Origin: Burkholderiales bacterium
GTDB taxonomy: Bacteria; Pseudomonadota; Gammaproteobacteria; Burkholderiales; Usitatibacteraceae
DNA: 13,941 bases
Assembly: GCA_026786225.1 (NCBI GenBank)
Contig: JAJAYN010000450.1
Span: 1-13,941 of the forward strand
Direction: 5' to 3'
Below are positions 1 through 7,900 of the stretch, in pieces; the first letter of the stretch is position 1; every line of letters begins with the position of its first letter. The notes under the pieces are model-generated. The model was not told the origin of the DNA. It did not search any database and worked only from the letters and a program-made list of their open reading frames with translations. Both the position numbers and the translations under genes were made by a program.

Positions 1-143
1 ATCTACAACACCGCAAACGGCATGAATACGGCCAGCGTAATGACTTCCTGCAAAATTTTGAGCTGACCGAGATTCATCGCCGTATAGCCGATGCGATTGG
101 CGCGCACCGGTGGGTGATTGCTACCGCGATATGACGATTTCAT
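1..143 (-). pseudogene. Remnant of a DUF486 (DMT-like) small membrane protein gene
   Basis: Read on the minus strand, 143 to 3 is an open frame of 46 codons beginning ATG AAA TCG. From about base 113 down it contains ANRIGYT, then LGQLKILQEVITLAVF and PFAVL, a signature I recognise from the DUF486 family of small (about 110-120 residue) membrane proteins. Two things show decay. The N-terminal half of the family, with its first membrane helices, is absent: the residues before ANRIGY do not match, and I found no match in other frames up to about base 240. The frame also ends in TAG at bases 5-3, where the family normally continues with Tyr-Met; the next visible bases, AT, would fit the Met codon, so a single TAC/TAT to TAG change is likely. 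The rest of the C-terminus would lie left of the window. A 46-residue functional peptide is possible but less likely. Confidence 0.68.
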
Positions 144-189
144 TGTGAAATTTTATCACCAGCAGATTGCCCGACAGCTTCTGCAACAC

Positions 190-209
190 GGGAGGAATAT
201 TTACATTTG
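190..209 (+). promoter_or_regulatory. Strong Shine-Dalgarno followed by a TTG codon in the gshA leader
   Basis: GGGAGGAAT at 190-198 is the best ribosome-binding sequence in the gshA leader and lies about 8 bases before a TTG at 207. That TTG opens a 62-codon frame ending at 395, which overlaps the first 36 codons of gshA in another frame. The gshA ATG at 287 has no recognisable Shine-Dalgarno of its own. The arrangement would suit a translated leader that couples to gshA. Only the motif and its spacing are seen; the coupling is inference, and the leader peptide resembles nothing I know. Confidence 0.3.
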
Positions 210-286
210 AGCGTAAACTTGTCCGCTCTTGAAGCGACTCACGTTGACCCACACCTAACAAGCTTTGCGGCTTCCAACTTATTCAT

Positions 287-1597
287 ATGGTCCCACATCT
301 CACTACCTCGCTCACCGGCCCGCTCCTGGAACTGGAAAAGAAAATTCTCGATGCGCGCCCGAGCATTGAACGCTGGTTCCGTACCAAATGGATGACCGAG
401 CGACCACCGTTTTATACATCGGTGGATTTGCGCAACTCCGGCTTCAAGCTGGCACCGGTCGATACCAATCTGTTCCCGGGTGGCTTCAATAATCTGAATC
501 CTGATTTCATGCCGCTGTGCATACAGGCCGCGATGTCGGCGGTGCAGCGCGTATGTCCGGACAAACAGCGCTTTCTGCTGATTCCTGAAAATCACACACG
601 AAATCTTTTTTATCTGACAAACGTCGCCGCGATCCAGAAAATCCTGACCGGTGCCGGGCTCGACGTAAGGATAGGTTCGCTGTTGCCCGAGATTACCGCG
701 CCGACGGTGCTCGATTTGCCCAATGGCGACAAGCTCACGCTGGAACCGATCAAGCGCGTTGGCAACAAGCTGATGCTCGAAGGATTTGACCCGTGTGCAG
801 TGCTATTGAATAACGATCTGTCTGCGGGCGTGCCGGAAATTCTGAAAGGCCTTTCGCAGCCGGTGGTGCCGCCGTTGCACGCTGGCTGGACGACACGCAG
901 GAAGACCCTGCACTTCCACGCCTACGATAGCGTGGCGGAAGAGTTCGCGAAGCTGATCGGTATCGACCCCTGGTTCATCAATCCAATCTTCAGCCAGTGC
1001 GGCAAGGTGAATTTCTCCGCACAGGAAGGTGAAGAATGTCTTGCGGCCAATGTCGAGGCGGTGCTCGGTGAGGTAAGTGCCAAGTACAAGGAATACGGCA
1101 TCACCGAAAAACCGTTTGTGATCGTGAAAGCGGATGCTGGTACCTATGGCATGGGTATTTTGACGGCGCGTTCGCCAGATGATGTGCGCGGACTCAACCG
1201 CAAAGAGCGCAACAAGATGGCGGTGGTCAAAGAGGGCCTGGAAGTGAACGAAGTCATTATTCAGGAAGGAGTGCATACGCTGGAAAGCCTGAACGGGGCA
1301 GTCGCTGAACCGGTGGTGTACATGATGGATGCCTTCGTGGTTGGTGGCTTCTATCGCGTCAATACCGAGCGTGGCGTAGACGAGAATTTGAATTCGCGCG
1401 GGATGAGTTTCGTGCCGCTGGCATTTGAAACCGACTGCCATTCACCCGATTGTTCTGGCTGGCCGGATGCGCCGCCGAATCGCTTCTACACCTATGGCGT
1501 CGTCGCGAGGCTGGCGATGCTGGCCGCGTCGCGGGAGCTCGAAAAGCTCGCGCCCGTTCTGGCGGAAAGTGTGCCGGTTGCAGTAGCAGCGGAATAA
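287..1597 (+). CDS. gshA: Glutamate-cysteine ligase, PF08886 type
   Basis: First step of glutathione synthesis: ATP-dependent joining of L-glutamate and L-cysteine to gamma-glutamylcysteine in the cytoplasm. The 436-residue protein matches the betaproteobacterial/Acidithiobacillus ligase family (PF08886, TIGR02049), which is distinct from the E. coli type. Conserved stretches seen are MVPHL at the N-terminus, VDTNLFPGGFNNL (58-70), PENHTRN (100-106), the glycine-rich KADAGTYGMG (281-290), which is probably ATP-binding, and NLNSRG (367-372). The ATG at 287 is chosen because MVPHLTT.LTGPLLELE is the usual N-terminus of this family and a stop lies in frame at 245-247 with no start between. No clear Shine-Dalgarno precedes it. 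The last residues, rich in Ala and Val, look like an unconserved tail. gshB follows after 28 bases on the same strand, so the two are probably co-transcribed. Identification is firm. Confidence 0.95.
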   Translation: MVPHLTTSLTGPLLELEKKILDARPSIERWFRTKWMTERPPFYTSVDLRNSGFKLAPVDTNLFPGGFNNLNPDFMPLCIQAAMSAVQRVCPDKQRFLLIPENHTRNLFYLTNVAAIQKILTGAGLDVRIGSLLPEITAPTVLDLPNGDKLTLEPIKRVGNKLMLEGFDPCAVLLNNDLSAGVPEILKGLSQPVVPPLHAGWTTRRKTLHFHAYDSVAEEFAKLIGIDPWFINPIFSQCGKVNFSAQEGEECLAANVEAVLGEVSAKYKEYGITEKPFVIVKADAGTYGMGILTARSPDDVRGLNRKERNKMAVVKEGLEVNEVIIQEGVHTLESLNGAVAEPVVYMMDAFVVGGFYRVNTERGVDENLNSRGMSFVPLAFETDCHSPDCSGWPDAPPNRFYTYGVVARLAMLAASRELEKLAPVLAESVPVAVAAE

Positions 1598-1625
1598 CGA
1601 AGCAGTACAACCCACAGAAGAAACC

Positions 1626-2567
1626 ATGCGCATCGCCTTTATCGTCGACCCCCTCGCCAAACTCAAAGCCTACAAAGATTCGTCCGTCTTCATGATGCGC
1701 GAAGCGGCAATGCGCGGTCATGAGGTGTATGCGTTTGAGGCGCGCGACCTCGCGCTCTTTGATGGACGGGTGCTGGCAAATGCGTCGCATCTGAAGGTGT
1801 CGGCCGATAACGATCATTGGTTTCAAATCGCCAGCGAAACGGAAATATCGTTGTCTGATTTCGACGCGGTACTGATGCGAAAAGATCCCCCGTTCGATGC
1901 GGAATATCTCTATGCCACGTTGCTGCTGAGCCTCGCGGAAGATCAAGGTGCGCGCGTCGTCAATCACGCCGCATCGCTACGAGACTACAACGAGAAATTA
2001 GCCATCGCCAAGTTTGCGCAATTTACCGTGCCGACCATGGTCACGAGCGATATGGCGCGTGTTCAAGCGTTTGTCGATCTGCATGGCGATGTGATCATCA
2101 AGAAACTCGACGGCATGGGCGGTACTTCGATATTTCGCGTGCGTGCGGACGACCCGAATCGTAATGCCATCGTTGAAGTGCAGACGGTCGATGGAACCGT
2201 TTCAGTAATGGCGCAACGCTACATTCCGGAAATCACCAAAGGCGACAAACGCGTGCTGGTGATCGATGGCAAACCGGTACCGTTTTGCCTCGCACGCATT
2301 CCGAAAGAAGGTGAAACGCGTGGCAATCTTGCCGCCGGTGGGCGCGGTGTAGCGCAACCCATTTCTGCGCGCGACCGGGAAATTGCCGAGACGCTGGCGC
2401 CCCAACTGAAAGCCGACGGCCTCACCATTGTCGGCCTCGACATCATCGGCGACTTCCTCACGGAGGTGAATGTGACGTCGCCGACGTGCATGGTGGAGAT
2501 TTTCGATCAGGCGGGCTTCAACACCGCCGCGCTGGTGATCGATGCGCTGGAACATCAGGCCCGTTGA
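1626..2567 (+). CDS. gshB: Glutathione synthetase (ATP-grasp)
   Basis: Second step of glutathione synthesis: ATP-dependent addition of glycine to gamma-glutamylcysteine. The length, 313 residues, is normal for bacterial GshB. The N-terminal domain starts MRIAFIVDPL with the expected KDSSVFMMREA, and MRKDPPFD at 84-91 is the typical substrate-domain motif. The ATP-grasp part shows NEKL (122-125), KLDGMGG (160-166) in the small ATP loop, GDKR (206-209), RGN (232-234) and the metal/ATP-binding EVNVTSP (280-286). All key residues appear intact. The ATG at 1626 begins the conserved MRIAF; only a weak AGAAG lies upstream. It is the second gene of the gshA-gshB operon, and transcription would run into the palindromic element starting 16 bases after the stop codon. 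Confidence 0.97.
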   Translation: MRIAFIVDPLAKLKAYKDSSVFMMREAAMRGHEVYAFEARDLALFDGRVLANASHLKVSADNDHWFQIASETEISLSDFDAVLMRKDPPFDAEYLYATLLLSLAEDQGARVVNHAASLRDYNEKLAIAKFAQFTVPTMVTSDMARVQAFVDLHGDVIIKKLDGMGGTSIFRVRADDPNRNAIVEVQTVDGTVSVMAQRYIPEITKGDKRVLVIDGKPVPFCLARIPKEGETRGNLAAGGRGVAQPISARDREIAETLAPQLKADGLTIVGLDIIGDFLTEVNVTSPTCMVEIFDQAGFNTAALVIDALEHQAR

Positions 2568-2583
2568 TTGCGTAGCCCGTTAG

Positions 2584-2744
2584 GGAACTTCTAATAACCT
2601 CCGTTCGTGCTCATCCTTCGCTACCTCAGGACAGGGTACGCTTCGCGTATCGAAGCACACCGATGCTAAGTCGTTGATTATTAATGTGCCGCAAGGCCCT
2701 TCGATACCTCAGGGCGAACGGAAACGAGGTTATTAGAAGTTCCG
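2584..2744. repeat. 161-bp palindromic intergenic element with 18-bp perfect inverted ends
   Basis: GGAACTTCTAATAACCTC at 2584-2601 is repeated exactly as its reverse complement at 2727-2744. Just inside, CCGTTCG (2601-2607) pairs with CGAACGG (2716-2722), so the arms extend with a short bulge. The interior has an imperfect direct repeat, CCTTCGCTACCTCAGGAC (2615-2632) and CCTTCGATACCTCAGGGC (2698-2715), and a small hairpin GCTTCG-CGTAT-CGAAGC (2640-2656). The CTTCGATACCTCAGGGCGAACGG style of sequence is familiar from dispersed intergenic palindromes in betaproteobacterial genomes. The ends could be those of a miniature mobile element, but no clear target duplication flanks it. It lies between the converging gshB and PilZ-like genes and may act as a two-way transcription terminator. 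Confidence 0.8.
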
Positions 2745-2841
2745 GGTAATGCAGAACGCCATTTGACGGGCTTTTACAGCCAAAAATGGTCTGAAGTCCG
2801 CGCCAGTGCTCGTGTTTGCCGAAAATCTCCGCGTCACAGTC

Positions 2842-4455
2842 CTAACTAATCGTCACCCGGTCAAAATCCAGCCCACGCTCGACGAAATCCGCAACCTTCA
2901 CTTCCTTTGGACTGCCATGTCCCGCGTGGAAGATATCGATGCCACGTCCCAGTTGCGAAAGATTTGACGGCACCACCAGCGTCTCCGGAATCTTCAGCGC
3001 TTCCATCGGCGGCAGCCGGAATCCCTGCACATAGGTCGAGGTGCGGTTACGTGTATCGGACGAACGCACGGTGGTGGGTTCCGGTTTCCCGGGAAGCATG
3101 GCGATGGTGGCGTAAATCGTGCCGTTGAGCTCCTCCACCAATTCTCGTACAACACCCAGGAAAAAACTGTCCTGCTTGCCGATTTTGATACCGATCAGAT
3201 TGCCGATGGCGATGCCGTGCCCTGAATTGGCGGGACGCAGCAAGCGCAGATGACCACGGCTCTCATCGACCGTAGCCCAACTCTCCGTTCCGTAGTTGAA
3301 GTCAGCATAGCGCGCGCGTATGGTTGATTCAGAAACTTTGCCGAACATTTCAATATCGGCCATTTCCTGGCGGGTGAGGTCGCTTCGTACGCCAGGCTGC
3401 TGAAACGGGGTACCCGACATAAAGAAGTGCGTTTCAGTAATCCCGAAGGCAAGAATGGCATGTTGCTCCTCAGGCACCGTCGCAAGCGGACGGGCGCTGG
3501 TACCTTCGCACCAGATACGGTGAAGTCGCAATAACTGGTTCTGTGCATCACTGATGCTCCACTCGGCGGGCAGGTCCAGCTTTGCAGGATCCTCGCCCTC
3601 GGCCAGTTTTTTCAATCGCCGCCGCAGTGACTTCGAAAGATCCTCCACGACCAGCGCGCGTACGTGTTCGGCAAAGACAATCGGCGGATGAAAACTGGCA
3701 CCGGCATTTGAAAGCAAATCGACCGCGCACACCAGTCCCTGCGGATTGACCTCGGCTTCACGCGCGACGGTGACCTTATGACCGAAGCGTTTCAACACCG
3801 CATCGACAAAATCAATCTGGCGCGGAGAGAGTTCGTGAATATTGGCGGCCTGCCCAAACAGTACGGCTGTGTAGGCCTGTACAACGCTCGAATAGCCGTC
3901 GATGGCACCGATTGAATCCTTGACGCGTTTATCTGTGAGATGTCGGCCCTCAGCCTCCAACCATTGCAGGTGCAGGCGCATCCACAGGACCGGGTCAAAG
4001 CGGCGGTAGATAAACCCGGCGATCAGCATTTGCAAACCGATATAACGCATGGTTCGCTGAATGATTAATGCGCCGTGGATAAACAGGGGCGAATCCTCAA
4101 GTGTGGCGTCGAGCCAGCAGCGGCGATAGCCGGCTTCCATTTCGGCGATGAGATTGCTCGACACCTGCCATGCTGCGATGTCGCCATGCGACAGCGGAAT
4201 AGTCTTGCCGACGTAGCGTGTGCGTTGTTCGGTGAGCAGGAAGGCGACCTTGTCGCGCAGCAGTTCCATGCACGTCAGGCGTTCCAGTGCGACGAAGTCG
4301 GGACTGCGATTGAGATAGCGCAAGGCATCGACGATTTTCTGTTGCGCCTGCGGCACGTTGGTCAATGGGATCGACTTCAACCAATCCTTGCAGGTGCGGG
4401 CATCGGTAAAAAACAGAGAGCCGGGCTTTGTATTTGGTGCAGCTTGCAAACTCAT
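2842..4455 (-). CDS. Uncharacterised protein with PilZ-like C-terminal region
   Basis: A 537-residue soluble protein with no signal peptide or clear membrane helix. The start at 4455 is supported by GAGGAG six bases upstream. The N-terminal 20-35 residues (TCKDWLKSIPLTN) resemble the opening of a betaproteobacterial family usually left hypothetical or labelled PilZ/c-di-GMP-binding. Residues 30-230 look mainly helical. Residues about 392-465 look like a beta-barrel: SWATVDESRGHLRLLRP, then GNLIGIK and FFLGVVREL, the layout of PilZ-like domains in which the D-x-S part follows the first strand. The classical N-terminal RxxxR is not evident in the right place, although RRRLKK occurs at 278-283, and the D-x-S-x-x-G motif is degenerate (DESRG). 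Cyclic-di-GMP binding is therefore a possibility, not a conclusion. It is the last gene of the minus-strand series, 83 bases after the HIT gene. Confidence 0.6.
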   Translation of the reverse strand: MSLQAAPNTKPGSLFFTDARTCKDWLKSIPLTNVPQAQQKIVDALRYLNRSPDFVALERLTCMELLRDKVAFLLTEQRTRYVGKTIPLSHGDIAAWQVSSNLIAEMEAGYRRCWLDATLEDSPLFIHGALIIQRTMRYIGLQMLIAGFIYRRFDPVLWMRLHLQWLEAEGRHLTDKRVKDSIGAIDGYSSVVQAYTAVLFGQAANIHELSPRQIDFVDAVLKRFGHKVTVAREAEVNPQGLVCAVDLLSNAGASFHPPIVFAEHVRALVVEDLSKSLRRRLKKLAEGEDPAKLDLPAEWSISDAQNQLLRLHRIWCEGTSARPLATVPEEQHAILAFGITETHFFMSGTPFQQPGVRSDLTRQEMADIEMFGKVSESTIRARYADFNYGTESWATVDESRGHLRLLRPANSGHGIAIGNLIGIKIGKQDSFFLGVVRELVEELNGTIYATIAMLPGKPEPTTVRSSDTRNRTSTYVQGFRLPPMEALKIPETLVVPSNLSQLGRGIDIFHAGHGSPKEVKVADFVERGLDFDRVTIS

Positions 4456-4538
4456 TCAAATCTCCTCGCGACCCCATCCCGATACGCATTATTGGCACTA
4501 ACTGCAATCAGTACGCCCACCTTTTGGCGGGCCACGTT

Positions 4539-4994
4539 TCAGTTTGCTGCGAATGCGCGCTTTACGGCCGACACCCATTCCTGCTGGTCATGTACACAGG
4601 TGCCTGCTTGTTTGTCGATCAGTGTATCAAGGCTTGGGCCGGGCGGTGCGGCAATCGCCCAAACCGGTTTTGGGAATGCAGGGTCGTTGCGATAACGTGG
4701 AATGACGTGCCAGTGTAAGTGGGGCGTCAGGTTACCGAGGCTGGCGACATTCATTTTTTCCGGTTGCAGCGTTTTTCGTAACACCGTTTCCAGTGTGAAG
4801 ACGGCTTCCATGAAGTTTTGCCGATCCGACGCGTTGAGGTCGGTGAGTTCCTTGATGTGCGCGTTCCACACCACGCGGCAGAATCCGGGATAGGCGGCAC
4901 CGTCGCCGCCCGGCACGCGCACCACACGCCATTTTTCGCGACGAACAATCAATTCGCCGCCGTCACCTTCGCAAAGTTCACAGCCGGTTACCAC
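4539..4994 (-). CDS. HIT-family nucleotide-binding hydrolase
   Basis: The protein carries the histidine triad PHLHWHVIPRY, with His92, His94 and His96 counted from the start chosen here; the middle His is the nucleophile in this family. HIT proteins hydrolyse or transfer nucleotidyl groups, for example on AMP conjugates or dinucleoside polyphosphates. An N-terminal C-E-L-C (Cys5, Cys8) may bind zinc together with histidines, as in related HIT proteins. Family-typical stretches also include YPGFCRVVWNAHIKELTDL and NVASLGN. I chose GTG at 4994, giving 151 residues, because similarity begins just before CELC. A TTG at 5042 would add 16 residues that are only the other-frame reading of the upstream gene's end. 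The GTG lies one base after the upstream TGA, which suggests translational coupling to the lipoprotein gene. The substrate cannot be told from sequence. Confidence 0.9.
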   Translation of the reverse strand: MVTGCELCEGDGGELIVRREKWRVVRVPGGDGAAYPGFCRVVWNAHIKELTDLNASDRQNFMEAVFTLETVLRKTLQPEKMNVASLGNLTPHLHWHVIPRYRNDPAFPKPVWAIAAPPGPSLDTLIDKQAGTCVHDQQEWVSAVKRAFAAN

Positions 4995-4995
4995 G

Positions 4996-7900
4996 TCAGT
5001 ATGGTTGTCGGACGATCGGTTTGGTCTGTGTCGTGCCCGCAAAAGGCCCGGCGGTGAATATATAGGTCATGGTCGCATTGTTGACGTCGCTGAAGTTCAG
5101 CGTCATCGTTCCGGTTGGTACCACCTGCAACTGGTTCCGGTTATAGCTCGCACCTACCCAGGGAGAACTGAGCGTGCTGATAAACGCGCCTGTGTACGTA
5201 TTGCCGGTCCAGGTGCCGTCGGTCATCGCATACCAGGTTGCCTTGCCGTCAGGACCGTAGGTGTACCACGCACCAAACAGGATACCGGCTTGTTGCGTGA
5301 TGCTCACTCCCCAGCCATCTTGTGCGCTACCGCCCCACCACATATCACCGACGGTGATCGGCGAGGTTCCACGACCAAAGATCTGTCGCTGTATGGATTT
5401 CTGTCCGGAAACACCGTTGATCACGTATTGCAATGTTGCTGTTGAATTGCTGGTGAAATTGATGCTGATCGTACCCACCGGCGTGCCGACTTTGAACTGC
5501 GCCGCACTGTAATTGTTTAGCGGCGCCGATGTGGGCTGGTAAAGCGAGCCGGAGTAGGTGGTGAAGTCGGCATTCCAGGCCCCGCCAGGCAGCACATACC
5601 AGACGGGCTTGCCTGCACTGTCGTACACATACAACGCGTTTAACTGGATATTGCCGTGCTGCTGGATCGACATGCCCCAGCCGTTTTCTGCATCACCCGC
5701 CCACCACAAATCGCTGTAATTGAGCGGGCCACCGCCTGAGACGGTGGTGCGAAACATGCCGCGGCCGTAAGTTGCCGCCACGAGCGTTGACTGGTCGTAC
5801 CAGAACAGTTCGCGTACGCGAACGCTGGCGGGTCCGTCGTTGGTCGTGCTCCAGCTCTGGCCTGCGTTTTCGCTGGTGTATACACCGTTGGCGGTCGCCG
5901 CATATAACCAGTTCGCCTGCGATGGATGCCGCTTCAGGTCGTGAACCGTGATGGCCGGCAGGTTGCTATGAATATTATTCCATGTCGTCCCGCCATCGAT
6001 CGTGGCCCAAATGCGTGCAAGGGCGAAACCGGAATAGGCGACCCAGACGCGGTCCGGGTTGTCCGGGTCTATCGTGATGCGATTTACCGAGCTGGTCGGA
6101 AGGACTGCCGCACCCATGCGCTGCCATGTCGGTGCGCCGCTCAAGCCATTGGTGGTTTTCCAGACTTGACCCACAGTGCTTCCACTGGAGACGTGTCCCG
6201 CCCACATGATGTTGGAATCTTTATCCGCGACAGCGATGGCATTGATGAATGGCTTTTCGCCAGAAGCGGCAGGCGCAATCTGGGGCTTGATTGCTGTCCA
6301 CCCGGGCACGGGATCCTTGACGTTATTGCTAACCCACAGCGAATTGGCACCGACCAGCATACGGTTGCGATTGTTCGGGTCGAGGATAAACGGGGCGATG
6401 AAATTGGCCGCTTCCACATTATTGGCGCCGCAGTATTCGCTATTTCCGGTGTTTTTCAATGCCTCGGTGATGCCATTGCAGATGTATACCCGGTTGGTGA
6501 GCCCAGTCGTGCGGTGAATCGAGGCATAGACGTATTCCCCGTAAAGTGTGCTGTCGTCCAGCGGATCGACGGCAACAAAACCACCATCGCCGGTGGCAAA
6601 CCTCGACCAACTCGTGCCTGAAGCAAGTACCAGGGTGCCGTTGTCTTGCGTACCACCGATGATTTTGCCGCCGGCCGCGCGCTTTCCAGCGCCGCCATAG
6701 AACTGCGTAACGGCCAGTCCATTGTTGAGGTTCTGCCATGACGCATTGGTACTTGCAGAGACATTGAAAATATTGTTTGCGCGATACAACCCGCCATCAT
6801 TGCCAAAATAAACGATGGGATTGCTGGCGCTGAAGTTAGGCACCGAGACGATCTGGTGATGGTCCGCGTGTGGCTGTGCTAAGCCTGGCGCAGCCAGGCG
6901 CCAGTCGCTGATGCGCAGGAATGTGACGCCGGCATCCATTGACTGGTAGAGGTCAAGGCCGCCAACGACGATGTTATTTTCGTTGGTCGGATCCACCCAG
7001 ATGGTGTTGTCGTACTCCCCCTGCTCACTAAGATGTTTGGGCGTGGAAAGGAGCTCCCAGTTTTCGCCGCCGTCCCCGCTTTTCCATACCTCCCCGCGGG
7101 AGGTTGCACTATCGGCATTGTTATCGACCGACGCAAATACCAAATTCGGCTGGCTTTTCGCATAAGCGATTTCCGCTCTTGCCGTCTTTGTTGTGCCACG
7201 ACCTTTCAGTGATTCCGGCGGGACCAGAACAGCCGACTGGGTCCACGTTTGCCCTGCGTCTCGGGAGTAGTAAAAATAACCTTTGTCGGTTCCGGCGAGC
7301 GCCCTGGTGCCGTCGTTGGGATCAAAGCGCACATCGAGCACTTTAAAATTGCCGACTTTGGTCCAGGATGCGCCTGCGTCCGCAGACCGGAACAGCGAGG
7401 TCAAGGTACCCGCAAGCAGGATGTTCGGGTTCGACTGGCTTATCGCGATGCGATTGACATATACCCAATCGCTGCCGGTCGCGTTGATCGCGATGTCGGT
7501 GTTGGTTGCCTGCAGAATTGTCCAGGTTGCGCCGTTGTCGATGCTCTTGAAAACACCAATGCCGGGTAAGCCGGCAAAACTTTCACCCGTGCCTGCATAC
7601 AGTACGTTGGGATTGACCGGGTCGATAACGAGTGTACCGATGGCAAGATTGCCCATGAAGTCCTGCAGAGGGCGATACGATTGCCCGGCATCCTCCGTGA
7701 GCCAGATGCCGCCGGACGCAGCGCCGATGAAAAGCCGATTGGCATTGCGAGGATCGATGGCAATGGCGCGAATGCGTCCGCCAATATTACCCGGTCCAAT
7801 TGCGGTCCATTGCGAACTACTGGTACCGGCCCCTTGCGTCATGATGGGTTCACCCACGCCATCACTTCTGCGTTCACGACCGGCAAGGGATTTCCGTGCC

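Noticed and set aside
803..1441. Minus-strand open frame (212 codons) inside gshA
   Set aside because: Shadow of a conserved gene; His- and Arg-rich translation without motifs.
4515..4532. Hairpin GCCCACC-TTTT-GGCGGGC just after the HIT stop codon, considered as a terminator
   Set aside because: In the transcribed (minus) direction no U-tract follows the stem, so it is not a standard intrinsic terminator; recorded only as a weak hairpin.
4075..4695. Plus-strand open frame (206 codons) spanning the start of the PilZ-like gene and the end of the HIT gene
   Set aside because: It crosses two supported minus-strand genes and the gap with their ribosome-binding site; no family resemblance.
5926..6621. 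Plus-strand open frame (231 codons) inside the lipoprotein gene
   Set aside because: Antisense to Asp-box coding sequence; no independent evidence of coding.
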